Of a stretch of DNA of 64,000 nucleotides, positions 53,593 to 62,095 are shown piece by piece. Under the pieces are notes generated by a model. It saw nothing but the letters and a program-made list of their open reading frames with translations, was not told where the DNA came from and did no database searches. The stretch comes from Geoalkalibacter_A sp034189505 (GTDB lineage: Bacteria > Desulfobacterota > Desulfuromonadia > Desulfuromonadales > Geoalkalibacteraceae): assembly GCA_034189505.1 (NCBI GenBank), contig JAXHUR010000004.1:1-64000 (forward strand). The letters run 5' to 3'. Position numbers and translations under genes: made by a program. The stretch's first letter is position 1; every line of letters starts with the position of its first letter.

Positions 53593-54135
53593 TCACCCCT
53601 TCGTTAATGTATCTTCAATTCTTTTCAATTGCGTACTGAGGCTGCCATCGAAAACCCGACCCCCGATTTCGGCTTTGAGTCCGCCAATCAACTCGGGGTT
53701 GACCTCGGTATCCAGAATGACCTTCTTGCCGGTCTGTTTTTCAAGTCCGGCACGGATAACCTTGGTCTGTTCTTCGTCCAGGGCCGAAGCCGCCGCGACC
53801 TGGGCCCGCAGAATGCCGGAGAGCTCATCCGCGAAGCGCCGGTATTCGGCGACAATCTGTGGCAATACCTGGAGGCGCCCTTTTTCGAGAAGCAGACCCA
53901 GGAAGTTTCTGATCGAGGCCGAAAGCTTGAGCTTTTTGGCCACTTCGGTCAGGATCGCGGAGCGTTTCTCGAAGGGAAAGGTCGGGCTGGAGAGCACCAG
54001 CCGCAGATTTTTCTCTTCGGAAAAGGCGGCGAGAAAGCCGTCCAGTTCATCCGCAAATTGTTCCACCTTCTTCTGCTCGGTCCCTATTTCAACCAGGGCG
54101 CGGGCATATCTTTTGGAAATCGCGTTGACACTCAA
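53593..54135 (-). CDS. atpH: ATP synthase delta subunit
   Basis: Peripheral-stalk subunit of 180 residues that ties F1 to the b subunits. It begins ISKRYARALVEIG and ends in the ...GSLSTQLKRIEDTL family tail. The start is a TTG in a TTGA overlap with the atpF stop, so its translation depends on atpF. Confidence 0.94.
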   Translation of the reverse strand: MSVNAISKRYARALVEIGTEQKKVEQFADELDGFLAAFSEEKNLRLVLSSPTFPFEKRSAILTEVAKKLKLSASIRNFLGLLLEKGRLQVLPQIVAEYRRFADELSGILRAQVAAASALDEEQTKVIRAGLEKQTGKKVILDTEVNPELIGGLKAEIGGRVFDGSLSTQLKRIEDTLTKG

Positions 54136-54731
54136 CTTAATTCTCCCGCCTTATGCATGTTCTGCATGTATTCGTCAACCAGACGCTTCTGGTCGGCGTC
54201 AGTGAAACTCTTCTTCAACATTTCGCGCGCCAGGGAGATCGCCAGAGCTGCGGCTTCTTCACGCAGTTCGCGGGTTGCCTTGGCGACCTCCTGCGTTGCG
54301 GCCCTTTCAGAATCCTTGGCCATTTTCTCGGCCATCTCCCGGGCGTTGGCGATGATACGCTCACGCTCGAGTTCGCCCTCGCGGCGGATTTCTTCTTCGA
54401 TTGCGGCGATCTCTTCAGAAGCGTCTTTGAGCTTGGCCTCGTATTCGGCATGCCTGGCTTCCGCCTCGCGACGAGCCTTCTCCGCATCTTCCAGTGCCTT
54501 TTCCAGACTTTCGCGGCGGCTTGCAAGACCGCGCTTGATCGGCTTGGTGACAAAATACACCAGGATGCCGACCACGACCGCGAAGTTCAGAACGCGAAAG
54601 ATGAAGTCTTTCAGCAAAACGCCGCTGTCGACGTGATGACCGCCGCCGGCGGCCATAGCCGAGGCTGCGGCGAGAAAGACGGTGCAGGTCAGGACGGCAA
54701 CGACAGCTGCGCGCAAAGTTCTCATACCCAT
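54132..54731 (-). CDS. atpF: ATP synthase b subunit
   Basis: Peripheral stalk subunit of 199 residues. An N-terminal hydrophobic stretch (7-28, AAVVAVLTCTVFLAAASAMA) looks like a signal peptide or extra helix, followed by the true membrane helix near 45-62 (FAVVVGILVYFVTKPIKRG) and a long charged coiled coil. Other delta-proteobacterial b subunits share the extra N-terminal segment. It forms a heterodimer with the b' subunit encoded next to it. Confidence 0.92.
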   Translation of the reverse strand: MGMRTLRAAVVAVLTCTVFLAAASAMAAGGGHHVDSGVLLKDFIFRVLNFAVVVGILVYFVTKPIKRGLASRRESLEKALEDAEKARREAEARHAEYEAKLKDASEEIAAIEEEIRREGELERERIIANAREMAEKMAKDSERAATQEVAKATRELREEAAALAISLAREMLKKSFTDADQKRLVDEYMQNMHKAGELS

Positions 54732-54735
54732 GGAA

Positions 54736-55161
54736 TTACAGACTCCTACCTAAGACTTTTGATGCTACCTGCCTGGCCAGGTCCTGCGCCTCACTGCGCA
54801 GCTCTTTGCGTGCCTCTTCGGCCTGCTTGGCGACCTGATCGCGTACGCTTTGGATCTGCGCTGAAGATTTCTGCTGCGCCTCGGCCAGAATGCGTCTCTC
54901 TTCTTCGGCAGCGGCGGTCCGCATGGCGGCGCGTTCTTCGCTGGCCCTGGTTTTGGCTTCGTGAAGTTTGTCGCGATATGCTTTTATTCTGGACTGAATC
55001 TCGTCCTCCAGTTCCCGGGCACGTTCGTGCCCGCCTTCCGTAGCCTGGCGCCGCTCCTCCATAATTCGCAGCAGGGGACGGTAGAGGAGAAAATGAAGGA
55101 GAACCAGCAGGATAATGAAATTGCCGAATTGCAGGAACAGGGTCCAATCGAGACTGATCAC
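54736..55161 (-). CDS. ATP synthase b' subunit
   Basis: Second stalk subunit of 141 residues with one N-terminal membrane helix (FLQFGNFIILLVLLHFLLYRP) and a coiled coil. A b/b' pair is common in photosynthetic and delta-proteobacterial ATP synthases. The start is GTG 55161 with GAGG upstream. It heads the operon b', b, delta, alpha, gamma, beta, epsilon. Subunits a and c are not here. Confidence 0.92.
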   Translation of the reverse strand: MISLDWTLFLQFGNFIILLVLLHFLLYRPLLRIMEERRQATEGGHERARELEDEIQSRIKAYRDKLHEAKTRASEERAAMRTAAAEEERRILAEAQQKSSAQIQSVRDQVAKQAEEARKELRSEAQDLARQVASKVLGRSL

Positions 55162-55241
55162 CGAAATACCTCGTCAAATGCTTGGTTTTGCGGAAGCCGC
55201 CCTGATGGGACGACGTACTGTATACAAGGTGAGGTTGAAAT

Positions 55242-55266
55242 AAAAAAATGTTTGCCGTGCGGCAAA
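55242..55266 (-). promoter_or_regulatory. Terminator-like hairpin in the atp leader
   Basis: TTTGCCG-TG-CGGCAAA (55251-55266) is a perfect 7-bp hairpin. On the minus strand it is followed by CATTTTTTT. It lies between the atp promoter and the first gene, so it may act as an attenuator. Confidence 0.5.
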
Positions 55267-55274
55267 ACAGGGAA

Positions 55275-55303
55275 TAGCTAACACAGCCGCTTTTCGCTTG
55301 TCA
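55275..55303 (-). promoter_or_regulatory. Promoter of the atp operon
   Basis: On the minus strand, TTGACA (55298-55303) and TTAGCT (55275-55280) are spaced 17 bases. They lie about 115 bases before the b' start. Confidence 0.6.
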
Positions 55304-55483
55304 AGAATCTTTTGGCACCATAAAGGTTTTCGCCGATTCGGCATTCATGGCAGATTCAATGGTAGGTGGCGGATTCTATTTCGTTTAACCCGGGTTACGC
55401 ATTCTATTTATAATTTACCGGCATTGCCAGTGGAATTGGGTTGTTGAAGCGAAAAACAATCCATTTTGCAGGAGTCGGACCGC
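55304..55483. other. Intergenic upstream of the atp operon
   Basis: Part of a 393-base gap between the atp operon and the small membrane protein genes. Apart from the promoter, leader hairpin and terminator listed separately, I see no ORF or RNA here. Confidence 0.5.
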
Positions 55484-55529
55484 TGATAAACAAACAAGCC
55501 CGGGTGTGGGAGGCACATCCGGGCTTGTT
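55484..55529 (-). terminator. Terminator of the small membrane protein genes
   Basis: AACAAGCCCGG/CCGGGCTTGTT (55493-55503 and 55519-55529) is an 11-bp stem with T-rich sequence on the minus-strand side. It lies 26 bases after the stop at 55555. Confidence 0.85.
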
Positions 55530-55554
55530 CTTCTGTGTTTAATCTCTGGTTGGG

Positions 55555-55785
55555 TCAGCGTTGTTGAACGGCGCTTTTTTCCTGAGGAGTGGCGACCCCT
55601 TTGACCAGCCCCAGCAGCATCAACACGGCCGGGATCAACTGGGCGGCGACGATCAGGGCGCAGAACCCCAGAAACATCCACACCACCAGTCCGCTGTGAT
55701 CGGTACGCGCTCCAGCAGCAAAGGCCGGAGCAGCAGAAACAAATACGGTTGCAAGTGTGGTCAGCAGGGTTCTCATCGTGGTCAT
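55555..55785 (-). CDS. Small exported membrane protein, paralog A
   Basis: Protein of 76 residues: a signal peptide-like start (MRTLLTTLATVFVSAAPAFA) followed by one long hydrophobic segment (LVVWMFLGFCALIVAAQLIPAVLMLLGLV) and a short polar tail. GGAGG lies 5 bases before ATG 55785. I do not recognise a named family. It resembles its neighbour at 55852-56073 in size, layout and local sequence (A-A-Q/F-L-I/L-P). Confidence 0.7.
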   Translation of the reverse strand: MTTMRTLLTTLATVFVSAAPAFAAGARTDHSGLVVWMFLGFCALIVAAQLIPAVLMLLGLVKGVATPQEKSAVQQR

Positions 55786-55851
55786 GGCGTCCTCCGTGGT
55801 TTTGTGTTCAAGAGTCAAGCGTTGCCTGTCTCGCGCAGCGGTTCGATTTCC

Positions 55852-56073
55852 TCAGCGGGATTCGGATTTATGCGTCCCGCGAAACATCCCTCTCAGCATC
55901 GAGCCGAAAAGAGTCAGCCCGGGCAGCAGCTGGAAAACAACGATCGCGGCCAGAAAGGCCAGAAAGGCTTTGCCGATCAGGCCATCACCGGCGACTGAAG
56001 TCCCGAATCCGGCAAAAGCGTTACCGGCTGCGGCGGAAAGTGCCAGTGTCAGGATCATTATCTGTTTTTTCAT
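55852..56073 (-). CDS. Small exported membrane protein, paralog B
   Basis: Protein of 73 residues with a signal peptide (MKKQIMILTLALSAAAGNAFA) and a hydrophobic segment (AFLAFLAAIVVFQLLPGLTLFGSML). AAGGAGG precedes ATG 56073. It seems a diverged copy of the gene at 55555-55785, and both likely share one transcript. Function unknown; such pairs may be membrane stress or assembly factors, but that is a guess. Confidence 0.7.
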   Translation of the reverse strand: MKKQIMILTLALSAAAGNAFAGFGTSVAGDGLIGKAFLAFLAAIVVFQLLPGLTLFGSMLRGMFRGTHKSESR

Positions 56074-56243
56074 GACGGCCTCCTTTTTGTTCGGCATTTG
56101 ATTATTTTATGTAGCATCAGCCGTGCCGGATTTCATAAAGTCGGTGAAAAAACCGCTAAGGTCCCGGAAAGTGGTAGAAAATAAATTTAAACCTGATTGT
56201 GGAGAGGATGTTTTAACAAACACGGCGTATAAAAATTTTATAC

Positions 56244-56288
56244 GAAAAAAAGCCTGCCCGTTCCTTTATGCTTCTGGAAAGGCAGGCT
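56244..56288 (-). terminator. Terminator of the Prc protease gene
   Basis: AGCCTGCC/GGCAGGCT (56251-56258 and 56281-56288) with a T tract on the minus strand. It lies about 80 bases after the protease stop. Confidence 0.82.
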
Positions 56289-56370
56289 ATGTGCCTGAAA
56301 TGAGGAGCTTTATTTTTCAGGTGCAGTTGTATGAACAAAAGATACACTGCCTGAACGAAAAAATTTACGA

Positions 56371-58536
56371 TCAGGGTGTGGCCGCAGTGGTCGCCTTTTC
56401 GGTGAGACCATCTGTGATCTCTTCAAGGCGGCGAAAGTCCTGCAGTATCGAGACGGCTTCGAGAACGTATGGGTCTTCGGCTGTCTTCTCCGCCCACAGC
56501 GCTTTGCGTTCTTTCTCGGAAAGGTCGCGGTCCTCGGAGGCTTCTTCGTCGTGCATCCCAGCCATGCCATAAAAGGGCCGGTTCTCCCGCTCGATCTGCA
56601 TCTGCTGATGACGTTCACGGGCCTGGTCGATGTGCAGGGGATAGGTGGTGTCCGCCATGCGCTCTCGGACACGCTCGGCCTCGCGGGCTATTTCGGTCAG
56701 CTCTTCGTTTTCAGCCAGGCGCGCCAGGCTGCGCTCCTCAAGCTTCTGGACGGGAGGAGAGGCGGGCCAGGTGGAAAAATCAGCGGAGGAAACCTTGTCC
56801 CAGGGCAGAGAGTGCTCGAGGTACTGTTCACCGCTTTCCACATGGCGCAGGCGGTCGGGCAGGACAATGTCGGGAACCACCCCGCGATACTGGGTCGAAT
56901 CCCCGCTGATGCGGTAGAATTTCTGGATGGTGACCTTCATCGCGCCCAGCGGTCGGTACTTGTCCATATTGGGAAACGGCAGGCTGCGGTCGAGGTCGAT
57001 GACCGCCTGCACCGTCCCTTTGCCGTGGGTGTGTTCGCTGCCGATGATTACCGCCCGGTCATAGTCCTGCAGGGCACCGGCGAGAATTTCAGACGCCGAT
57101 GCGCTGAATTTATTGACCAGCACCACCAGCGGACCGCCGTAAGCGACGCTTTCATCATTGTCGGTGAGGGTTTCGATCTTGCCATCGGCGTTCTTGACCT
57201 GGACGACCGGCCCGCCTTCGATGAACAGTCCGGCGACCGAAACGGCATCGGTCAATGCACCGCCGCCATTGTTGCGCAGATCCAGCACCAGCCCTTCGAT
57301 GCCGGCTTCGCGCAGGCGCTCAAGCTCTTTGCGCGTGTCATCGGTGGAGTTTCGTCCGCCGCCGTTCATGCCGCCCTCGAAATCCCGGTAGAAGCTGGGA
57401 ATTCTGATGTAGCCGTAGGATCTCTCCCTGTCGGGGAGGGGCAGCACTGCCGATTTGACGAATGTCTCCTCGATCTGCACCACATCGCGCACGATGGGGA
57501 TGATCACCCTTTGTCCATCGGGTTTTCTGACATGCAGGCGGACCTCGGTGCCCTTTTTGCCGCGAATCAGCTTGACGGCATCCCGCAGGCGCATGTCGAC
57601 CACATCGACGGCGTCGTCGCTGCCTTCGCCGACGGCAAGTATGGTGTCTTCGGCTTCAAGCTGCCCCTGGCGGTAGGCGGCGCTGCCGGGAATGATGCGC
57701 ACCACTTTGATGAAGCCTTCTTCCTGGCGCAGCGTAGCGCCGATCCCTTCGAGAGAGCCGCGCATGCTGATGTCGAAATCCTCTTTGGTCATGGGAGGAA
57801 GGTAATTGGAGTGCGGGTCGAAAGCGCTTGCCACCGCGTTGAAATAGACATCGAAGTAATCCTGGCGGCGATCCTCCTGCAGCTGGTTGAAAAGGTGCTC
57901 CTGGTTGCTGCGTACCTTGTCGACCGCTTTCGCCAGCAGAGCCTTCTCATCACCGGCAGTCGCATCTTCATCTTCTGCCGCTGCGTTTTCCTCCAGCGCA
58001 AACAGGCGGTTGATCACCTGCAGTTTAAGGATTTTGCGCCAGCGATCCCGCAGCTCCGCAGGTGTTTCGCAGTACTTGATCTTGTCCGGGTCTGTTTCCA
58101 GCCGTTCTTCGCGGTGCAGATCGAATCCTTCGTCCAGAAGAGAGAAAACCATCTCGCGGACATCCGCCACGCGCTGCTCCATGGTTTTGGCCGTCACCTG
58201 AGGCAGGCGGACCTGGCTGCTGGCCAGCTCATCGTCGATGCGGGTCTCGAATTTTTCCAGGCGTCGCACATCTTCTTGCAGCAGAAAGCGTTTCTGTGAG
58301 TCGATCTGCTTGAGAAACAGGGTGAAGGCATCTTTGGAGAGCTGGTCGTCCAGCGGCTTGTGGCTGTAATGATGGCTCACCAGCTGCTGGCGGATGACAA
58401 AGCTCAGAAGCCGCGCCCGGTTGAGATCGAAGGAATCTGAATCCGCCTCGGAACCGACAAAAGCTGTACCCGCCGTTGGAAGCAGGAGCAGGGGCAGAAG
58501 CAGAACCAGGAGTAATTTTCTTGTCATACGGGTCAT
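56371..58536 (-). CDS. prc: C-terminal processing protease Prc/Tsp
   Basis: Periplasmic S41 serine protease of 721 residues that trims or degrades proteins with nonpolar C termini. A signal peptide (1-25) is followed by an N-terminal helical domain, a PDZ domain (about 250-335, with IIPGSAAYRQGQLEAEDTIL) and the S41 catalytic domain. The active Ser is S480 (in SASASEIL) and Lys K506 (HGKGTVQ). A C-terminal DUF3340-like helical region follows. It resembles E. coli Tsp (682). ATG 58527 is an alternative start. Confidence 0.93.
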   Translation of the reverse strand: MTRMTRKLLLVLLLPLLLLPTAGTAFVGSEADSDSFDLNRARLLSFVIRQQLVSHHYSHKPLDDQLSKDAFTLFLKQIDSQKRFLLQEDVRRLEKFETRIDDELASSQVRLPQVTAKTMEQRVADVREMVFSLLDEGFDLHREERLETDPDKIKYCETPAELRDRWRKILKLQVINRLFALEENAAAEDEDATAGDEKALLAKAVDKVRSNQEHLFNQLQEDRRQDYFDVYFNAVASAFDPHSNYLPPMTKEDFDISMRGSLEGIGATLRQEEGFIKVVRIIPGSAAYRQGQLEAEDTILAVGEGSDDAVDVVDMRLRDAVKLIRGKKGTEVRLHVRKPDGQRVIIPIVRDVVQIEETFVKSAVLPLPDRERSYGYIRIPSFYRDFEGGMNGGGRNSTDDTRKELERLREAGIEGLVLDLRNNGGGALTDAVSVAGLFIEGGPVVQVKNADGKIETLTDNDESVAYGGPLVVLVNKFSASASEILAGALQDYDRAVIIGSEHTHGKGTVQAVIDLDRSLPFPNMDKYRPLGAMKVTIQKFYRISGDSTQYRGVVPDIVLPDRLRHVESGEQYLEHSLPWDKVSSADFSTWPASPPVQKLEERSLARLAENEELTEIAREAERVRERMADTTYPLHIDQARERHQQMQIERENRPFYGMAGMHDEEASEDRDLSEKERKALWAEKTAEDPYVLEAVSILQDFRRLEEITDGLTEKATTAATP

Positions 58537-58730
58537 TTTGAATGCACTTTTTCTCTTCGGAGGGATTCACCTGCATCTCAAAAGAGAGCGTGAGTGAACC
58601 ACAGTGGTTGGGAAATCAGTCCATGGGGGCCAGGCCGTGGTTTTCGGCGGCAGACCTCGGGACTGAGTATTTCTTATGAAAGTAAAGCACATCCGAAGGC
58701 TTTCGAGCAAGGGGGGGGTGAATTGCAGAT
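58537..58730. other. Intergenic between the protease and the cyd terminator
   Basis: Should hold the prc promoter. No ORF, RNA or strong repeat is evident. Confidence 0.5.
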
Positions 58731-58765
58731 AAAAAAACAGCCCCCTGCGCGCACGAGAGGGCTGT
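58731..58765 (-). terminator. Terminator of the bd oxidase operon
   Basis: ACAGCCC/GGGCTGT (58737-58743 and 58759-58765) is followed on the minus strand by seven T. It lies downstream of the CydX-like gene, on the far side of the MITE-like element. Confidence 0.85.
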
Positions 58766-58793
58766 CGATATGACCCGCTCTGTATGGCGGGCG

Positions 58794-58913
58794 AGGAGGC
58801 TGTCGGACTTTGGGGATCGTCACGAGAAATTGGCAAATCGAGGACAGATTTTCGGAAATATGGTCCGATTTGCTGGTTTCGCAGTAGATTCTTCCAAAGT
58901 CCGACAGCCTCCT
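58794..58913. mobile_element. MITE-like palindromic element, 120 bp
   Basis: Perfect 20-bp terminal inverted repeats AGGAGGCTGTCGGACTTTGG (58794-58813) and its complement (58894-58913) enclose an 80-bp core. The core arms also partly pair (GCAAATCG on the left against CGATTTGC on the right), so the whole can fold into one long hairpin. It has no coding capacity. It lies between the CydX-like stop codon and the operon terminator, and its right end supplies part of that stop codon. No obvious target-site duplication was found. Confidence 0.75.
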
Positions 58914-59004
58914 AGAGCAGGTCCGTTTTGCGCAGTGCCCACAGAGCAAGAAAATAAGAGACGATGATGACGCCGAACCAGCCGAAAACCAGGACAAAGC
59001 TCAT
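58912..59004 (-). CDS. CydX-like small bd-oxidase subunit, 30 residues
   Basis: A 30-residue membrane peptide, MSFVLVFGWFGVIIVSYFLA plus WALRKTDLL-type tail, with AAGGAG 8 bases before ATG 59004. It lies 37 bases after cydB. This matches the position, size and single-helix layout of CydX-type subunits that stabilise the haems of bd oxidases. The stop TAG overlaps the end of the MITE-like repeat, so the element's insertion may have cut or rebuilt the natural C terminus. Confidence 0.75.
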   Translation of the reverse strand: MSFVLVFGWFGVIIVSYFLALWALRKTDLL

Positions 59005-59041
59005 GGATATGACTCCTTTTCTCAATTATTCTGAAAATCTT

Positions 59042-60178
59042 TCAGTAGAGATTTTTGGCATTTTCACTTTCAAGATCGTCAATCGTGAATTTGCGCCGAT
59101 CCATCATGCGCCACACGCAGACAATGTAGGCCAGCACGAAAGGAACCGCCAGCGCCACATAGCTCATGACCGTCAGGGTGAAGTGGCTGCTTGAGGCGTT
59201 GAAGATGGTCAGGCTGCTGGCCGGATCGACCGCCGAGGGGTAAAAGGCGCTGCCGTGAAACCCAGCCGTCAGCAGCAGCGACAGAGCGGTCAGAACCGTG
59301 CCGATACCCGCCGGCCAGATGCCGCGGATGCTGTGCCCCTTCCCCGTCATGGCGACACCGGCGACCACCAGCAGCAGGCCCGCAACCAGCAGGATCAGCA
59401 CCACCGGCATTGCAAGCAGGTTCTTCAGATATTTGAACGATTCAACCGTCACCTGCCCGCTGGCCGGGTCGACGGCGAAGCCGTCCATGGTCACCAGCCG
59501 CACCAGCACATAGAGCAGGAAGGGCAGGGCGATGGCCATGTTGATCAGCACCGCGCGGCGCAGCCGCTCGTGCAGGTCTTCATGCCGGATATGGTTGCAC
59601 AGGTACAACGCCCCCAGCACCCGGGCCAGAAACACCAGGAACAGCCCCAGGCTGAGATTGAACAGGGAGAATGCCGCTTCGAGTCCGCGCAGCGAATGCA
59701 GCCAGGTCACCCGGTTGTAATCATCGAGCGTGAAGCTCGCGCCGGTGAAAAAAGTACCGAGGGCCGCACCCACCAGCAGCAGCCCGACGCTGCCGTTGAT
59801 GAACATGAACGCTTCGTAGGTGCGCGCTCCCAGCAGATTGCCCGGCTTGGTGCGGAATTCATAACTCACCGCCTGCAGCACGAAGGTGGCAAGAATCAGC
59901 ATCCACACCCAGTAGGCGCCGCCGAAGCTGGTGGCGTAGAATAGAGGGAAGGCGGCAAACAGAGCCCCGCCGAAAAGAACCAGAGTGGTAAACGTCAACT
60001 CCCACTTGCGCCCCAGGGAGTTGACCATCAGCTTTTTCTCCACATCATCATGCGCGACGGTGAGCAGCAGCGTCTGTCCCCCCTGGACGAAAGTCAGGAA
60101 AACAAACAGCGCGCCTACGACAGAGACGATCAGCCACCAGAGGTGCTGCAGGGTTGTATGGTCAAGATTGCCTATCAT
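59042..60178 (-). CDS. cydB: Cytochrome bd quinol oxidase subunit II
   Basis: Membrane subunit of 378 residues with about nine hydrophobic segments. It starts LQHLWWLIVSVVGALFVFLTF and contains FLARVLGALYLCNH and the late LSLLLTAGFHGSAFYPSAVDP. It supports the haem-bearing CydA. Spacing to cydA is 1 base. Confidence 0.93.
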   Translation of the reverse strand: MIGNLDHTTLQHLWWLIVSVVGALFVFLTFVQGGQTLLLTVAHDDVEKKLMVNSLGRKWELTFTTLVLFGGALFAAFPLFYATSFGGAYWVWMLILATFVLQAVSYEFRTKPGNLLGARTYEAFMFINGSVGLLLVGAALGTFFTGASFTLDDYNRVTWLHSLRGLEAAFSLFNLSLGLFLVFLARVLGALYLCNHIRHEDLHERLRRAVLINMAIALPFLLYVLVRLVTMDGFAVDPASGQVTVESFKYLKNLLAMPVVLILLVAGLLLVVAGVAMTGKGHSIRGIWPAGIGTVLTALSLLLTAGFHGSAFYPSAVDPASSLTIFNASSSHFTLTVMSYVALAVPFVLAYIVCVWRMMDRRKFTIDDLESENAKNLY

Positions 60179-60179
60179 A

Positions 60180-61727
60180 TCAGTCCTCCTCCGGACCCAG
60201 GCTGATCTGCCGGGTCATGATGCCGATTTCAGCGATGAGCAAGACGGTAAACAGTACCGCGAACATCCAGAACGTGGTCTGTACCGCGCCGGTGGTCAGG
60301 TTCGATGTGGCAACCCCGACCGGCAGCATCCCCTGAATCGCCCAGGGCTGGCGTCCCACCTCGGCGACGATCCAGCCGGTCTGCGAGGCGAGATATCCAA
60401 GAAAGAGGGAGAACACGCCCAGCCAGAGAAGCCAGGGGGTATGGACGAGACGGCTCTTGAGGGTGTAGTAGAACAGCACCGCGAACAGCAGCGGGAAGAA
60501 GAACCCCAGCGCCACCATAATGCGGAAGCTGTAGAAGTTGAGTGCGACCGGCGGAATGGCTTGCTCGGGATGGGTGAGGTAGCCGTAGCCCAGGTGCTGT
60601 TCGTGGGCCCGAAAGTCGCGCAATGCAGCCTGGGCCGCACCCTCGTTGCCGTTCTTGCGCGCCGCTTTATAGGCCGCAAGCGCGCTCACCGCCTGGCGCC
60701 CGTTGTTAATTTTCTGCTCGACGCTTACAATGCCGTGCTCTTCGTTGCCGCGCACCAGGTCGCGCAGCCCGGGTACGAAGCTGTTGAAGTCGCGGTTGGC
60801 AAGAAATGACAGGGCGTAGGGGATTTTAATTGCGAAGTAGTGGGGCGATTGATCGTCATCAAGCTGCTTGTCGCCGCGCAGGATGCCGAAGACATTGAGG
60901 CCGCTGCCGACCTCGCCGTCATAGAGAGCTTCAATCGCCGCCAGCTTCATGGGTTGTGCCTGGGCGACGATATTCCCCGACTCGTCGCCGGAGCCGGCCA
61001 GGTAGACCGAGGAGATGAAGCCGAACACGCAGGCCACCACGATGCTGCGCTTGGCCAGCAGCTTATGACGGTCACGCAGCAGGAACCAGCAGGAGACCGC
61101 CACCACGAACAGCGCCGCCAGCACAAAACCGGAAGCGGTGGCGTGGGTAAAGCGGCTCAGCGCCGAAGGAGAGCCGAGCACTGTCCAGAAACTCTCCATT
61201 TCAAAGCGTGCCGTATCCGGATTGAACACCATCCCCACCGGGTTCTGCATCCATCCGTTGGCCACCAGGATCCACAGCGCCGAGAGATTGGCACCGATTG
61301 CCACCATCCAGGTGGAAAACAGATGGAATTTCTTTGAAACCCGGTCCCAGCCGAAGAACATGACGGCAAAGAAGGTGGCTTCGAGGAAAAAGGCGAAGAT
61401 TCCCTCGATCGCCAGCGGCGCCCCGAAGATATCCCCTACCATCCACGAATAGTTCGACCAGTTGGTGCCGAACTGAAATTCCAGGATCAGACCGGTCGCC
61501 ACACCAATCGCAAAATTGATGGCGAACAGCTTCATCCAGAACTTGGTCAGCGCCTTCCAGCGCGCATCGCCGGTCTTGACATAGATCGATTCGAAAAAAG
61601 CCAGCAGAAACGACAGCCCCAATGTCAGGGGCACAAAAATCCAGTGATACATGGCGGTCAGGGCGAACTGGCCGCGCGACCAGTTGACCTGACTCCAGTC
61701 AATGCTCTCGAGCACGATGACCTCCAT
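60180..61727 (-). CDS. cydA: Cytochrome bd quinol oxidase subunit I
   Basis: Haem-binding, quinol-oxidising subunit of 515 residues. H28 (in TAMYHWIFVPL) aligns with the haem b595 ligand H19 of E. coli. The GRQPWAIQG motif of the quinol site and WMQNPVG are intact. The Q-loop is long enough for the usual kind. It reduces oxygen to water at high affinity, in an otherwise anaerobic organism probably for oxygen protection. Electrons would come from menaquinol, given mqnE at 11.5 kb. Confidence 0.96.
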   Translation of the reverse strand: MEVIVLESIDWSQVNWSRGQFALTAMYHWIFVPLTLGLSFLLAFFESIYVKTGDARWKALTKFWMKLFAINFAIGVATGLILEFQFGTNWSNYSWMVGDIFGAPLAIEGIFAFFLEATFFAVMFFGWDRVSKKFHLFSTWMVAIGANLSALWILVANGWMQNPVGMVFNPDTARFEMESFWTVLGSPSALSRFTHATASGFVLAALFVVAVSCWFLLRDRHKLLAKRSIVVACVFGFISSVYLAGSGDESGNIVAQAQPMKLAAIEALYDGEVGSGLNVFGILRGDKQLDDDQSPHYFAIKIPYALSFLANRDFNSFVPGLRDLVRGNEEHGIVSVEQKINNGRQAVSALAAYKAARKNGNEGAAQAALRDFRAHEQHLGYGYLTHPEQAIPPVALNFYSFRIMVALGFFFPLLFAVLFYYTLKSRLVHTPWLLWLGVFSLFLGYLASQTGWIVAEVGRQPWAIQGMLPVGVATSNLTTGAVQTTFWMFAVLFTVLLIAEIGIMTRQISLGPEED

Positions 61728-61769
61728 GGCAGTAGGCTGGGGGAGCGCCCCTCGCGAAGCGCTCCGGGT

Positions 61770-61988
61770 TCAAGGTTGTGACGATGGCGCCTGCGTCAGG
61801 TTGGACAGGACATGGTCGGCGCGCTGCGCATCGGTTTCGAATTCAGTGTTGAGAAAGTTGGGGAAGAAAAACAGCTTCAGCACACCGAACATGATCAGCA
61901 GCTTGATCGCAAGCAGCTTCCAGAGAGTGCGCCCCAGACGCATGGAACGGAAGCCGTCGTAGTAGAAAAGGCAGATTTTTTTCAGCAT
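61770..61988 (-). CDS. DUF4492 family small membrane protein
   Basis: A 72-residue protein with one membrane helix (LAIKLLIMFGVLKLFFFPNFL) behind a basic start (FYYDGFRSMRLGRTLWK). DUF4492 proteins commonly lie just before cydA in anaerobes and are thought to be linked to bd oxidase function, though the role is unproven. It is the first gene of the cyd operon. Confidence 0.85.
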   Translation of the reverse strand: MLKKICLFYYDGFRSMRLGRTLWKLLAIKLLIMFGVLKLFFFPNFLNTEFETDAQRADHVLSNLTQAPSSQP

Positions 61989-62069
61989 GGGGAAAGCCTT
62001 CCTTTTCCGATAAAAGTCGCCAATCAGATTGTATCCCCGATGTGGGAAATTTCCAGTGATGGAAATGAT

Positions 62070-62082
62070 GTTAAAATATAAC
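62070..62082. promoter_or_regulatory. Possible operator in the cyd leader
   Basis: GTTA-AAATA-TAAC is a short palindrome located just after the predicted transcription start of the cyd operon. It could be a repressor site. It does not clearly match known Rex, FNR or NsrR boxes. Confidence 0.35.
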
Positions 62083-62095
62083 CAAATCGGTCACA

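Noticed and set aside
58674..58997. 107-codon minus-strand ORF across the MITE-like element
   Set aside because: Its reading frame runs through the palindrome and the terminator. The 30-residue CydX-like frame has the ribosome binding site and the better context.
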